Source: an uncultured Gemmatimonadota bacterium
GTDB taxonomy: Bacteria > Gemmatimonadota > Gemmatimonadetes > Gemmatimonadales > GWC2-71-9
Length of the DNA: 5,498 nt
Reading direction: 5' to 3'
Assembly: GCA_946480845.1 (NCBI GenBank)
Contig: CAMLLJ010000183.1
Location: 1 to 5,498 of the forward strand
Part shown: in pieces, positions 5,360 through 5,498 of the stretch
Layout: every line of letters starts with the position of its first letter
How positions within the stretch are numbered: position 1 is the first letter of the stretch
Program-made: the position numbers and the translations under genes
The notes under the pieces: generated by a model
The model's input: only the letters and a program-made list of their open reading frames with translations
Told to the model about the DNA's origin: nothing
The model's database searches: none

Positions 5360-5498
5360 TCAGCAGCGGCACTTCGGCACGGCCCGCGCCACCCGGTCCG
5401 CCAGTCCCCGCCGCACCGGCCCCCAGCGCGCGTTCTCCCGGGTCGGATGGACGCGGTTGCTGAGGATCACGATCACCAGGCGCCGCGCCGGGTCCATC
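5360..5498 (-). CDS. C-terminal end of a probable beta-lactamase-fold serine hydrolase (partial)
   Basis: Only the last 45 codons and the TGA stop (5362-5360) lie in the window; the gene continues past its right edge. The tail contains DPARRL, then LVIVILSNRVHPTREN and a closing GLADRVARAV helix. The combination of a hydrophobic strand ending in L(S/T)NRVHPTREN is typical of the end of class C beta-lactamase-like serine hydrolases (PF00144), which include penicillin-binding-protein relatives, esterases and the B. subtilis muramyl amidase AmiE. Coding use is supported by G or C at the third position in 43 of 45 codons. The catalytic SxxK and YxN motifs are outside the window, so activity cannot be judged. 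The end, KCRC, is unusual. No terminator is visible between its stop and the next promoter. Confidence 0.68.
   Translation of the reverse strand, partial: MDPARRLVIVILSNRVHPTRENARWGPVRRGLADRVARAVPKCRC

Overview
The window is a GC-rich (about 70%) stretch of bacterial chromosome with tightly packed genes and strong G/C preference at third codon positions. The gene style suggests a Gram-negative-type, high-GC soil or aquatic bacterium. Gemmatimonadota is my best guess, from the overall style and from the TTGAC / TACCTT promoter. This is inference, because no rRNA or taxonomic marker is present.

Layout. Positions 33-2342 (+ strand) hold a TonB-like envelope protein followed 30 bp later by an APC-superfamily amino acid permease of the CAT type. 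These meet, tail to tail across only 24 bp of pure G/C sequence, a minus-strand group. Read in its own direction (right to left), that group is: the last 45 codons of a probable beta-lactamase-fold serine hydrolase (5360-5498, cut by the window edge); an A-type iron-sulfur carrier of the IscA/ErpA kind with its own promoter and a strong intrinsic terminator (4803-5304); a 138-bp intergenic segment rich in GGGATCAGGG-type repeats; and a two-gene unit of a sodium:solute symporter (4738-3257) and a BadF/NagK-type sugar kinase (3260-2367). The last two overlap by ATGA, so they are almost certainly translated together.

How the genes may work together. The symporter-kinase pair reads as an import-and-phosphorylate module for a sugar, most likely an amino sugar such as GlcNAc or MurNAc. 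With a serine hydrolase of the AmiE-related fold nearby on the same strand, a cell-wall (murein) recycling role is attractive, but the substrate cannot be read from sequence. The iron-sulfur carrier looks like a self-contained housekeeping transcription unit between them. The TonB-like protein and the amino acid permease have no evident functional link beyond adjacency.

No tRNA, rRNA, CRISPR array, transposase or phage gene is visible, and no stretch over 300 bases lacks a gene. I do not see convincing evidence of an undescribed multi-gene system. The most unusual DNA is the repeat-bearing intergenic segment at 4739-4878.
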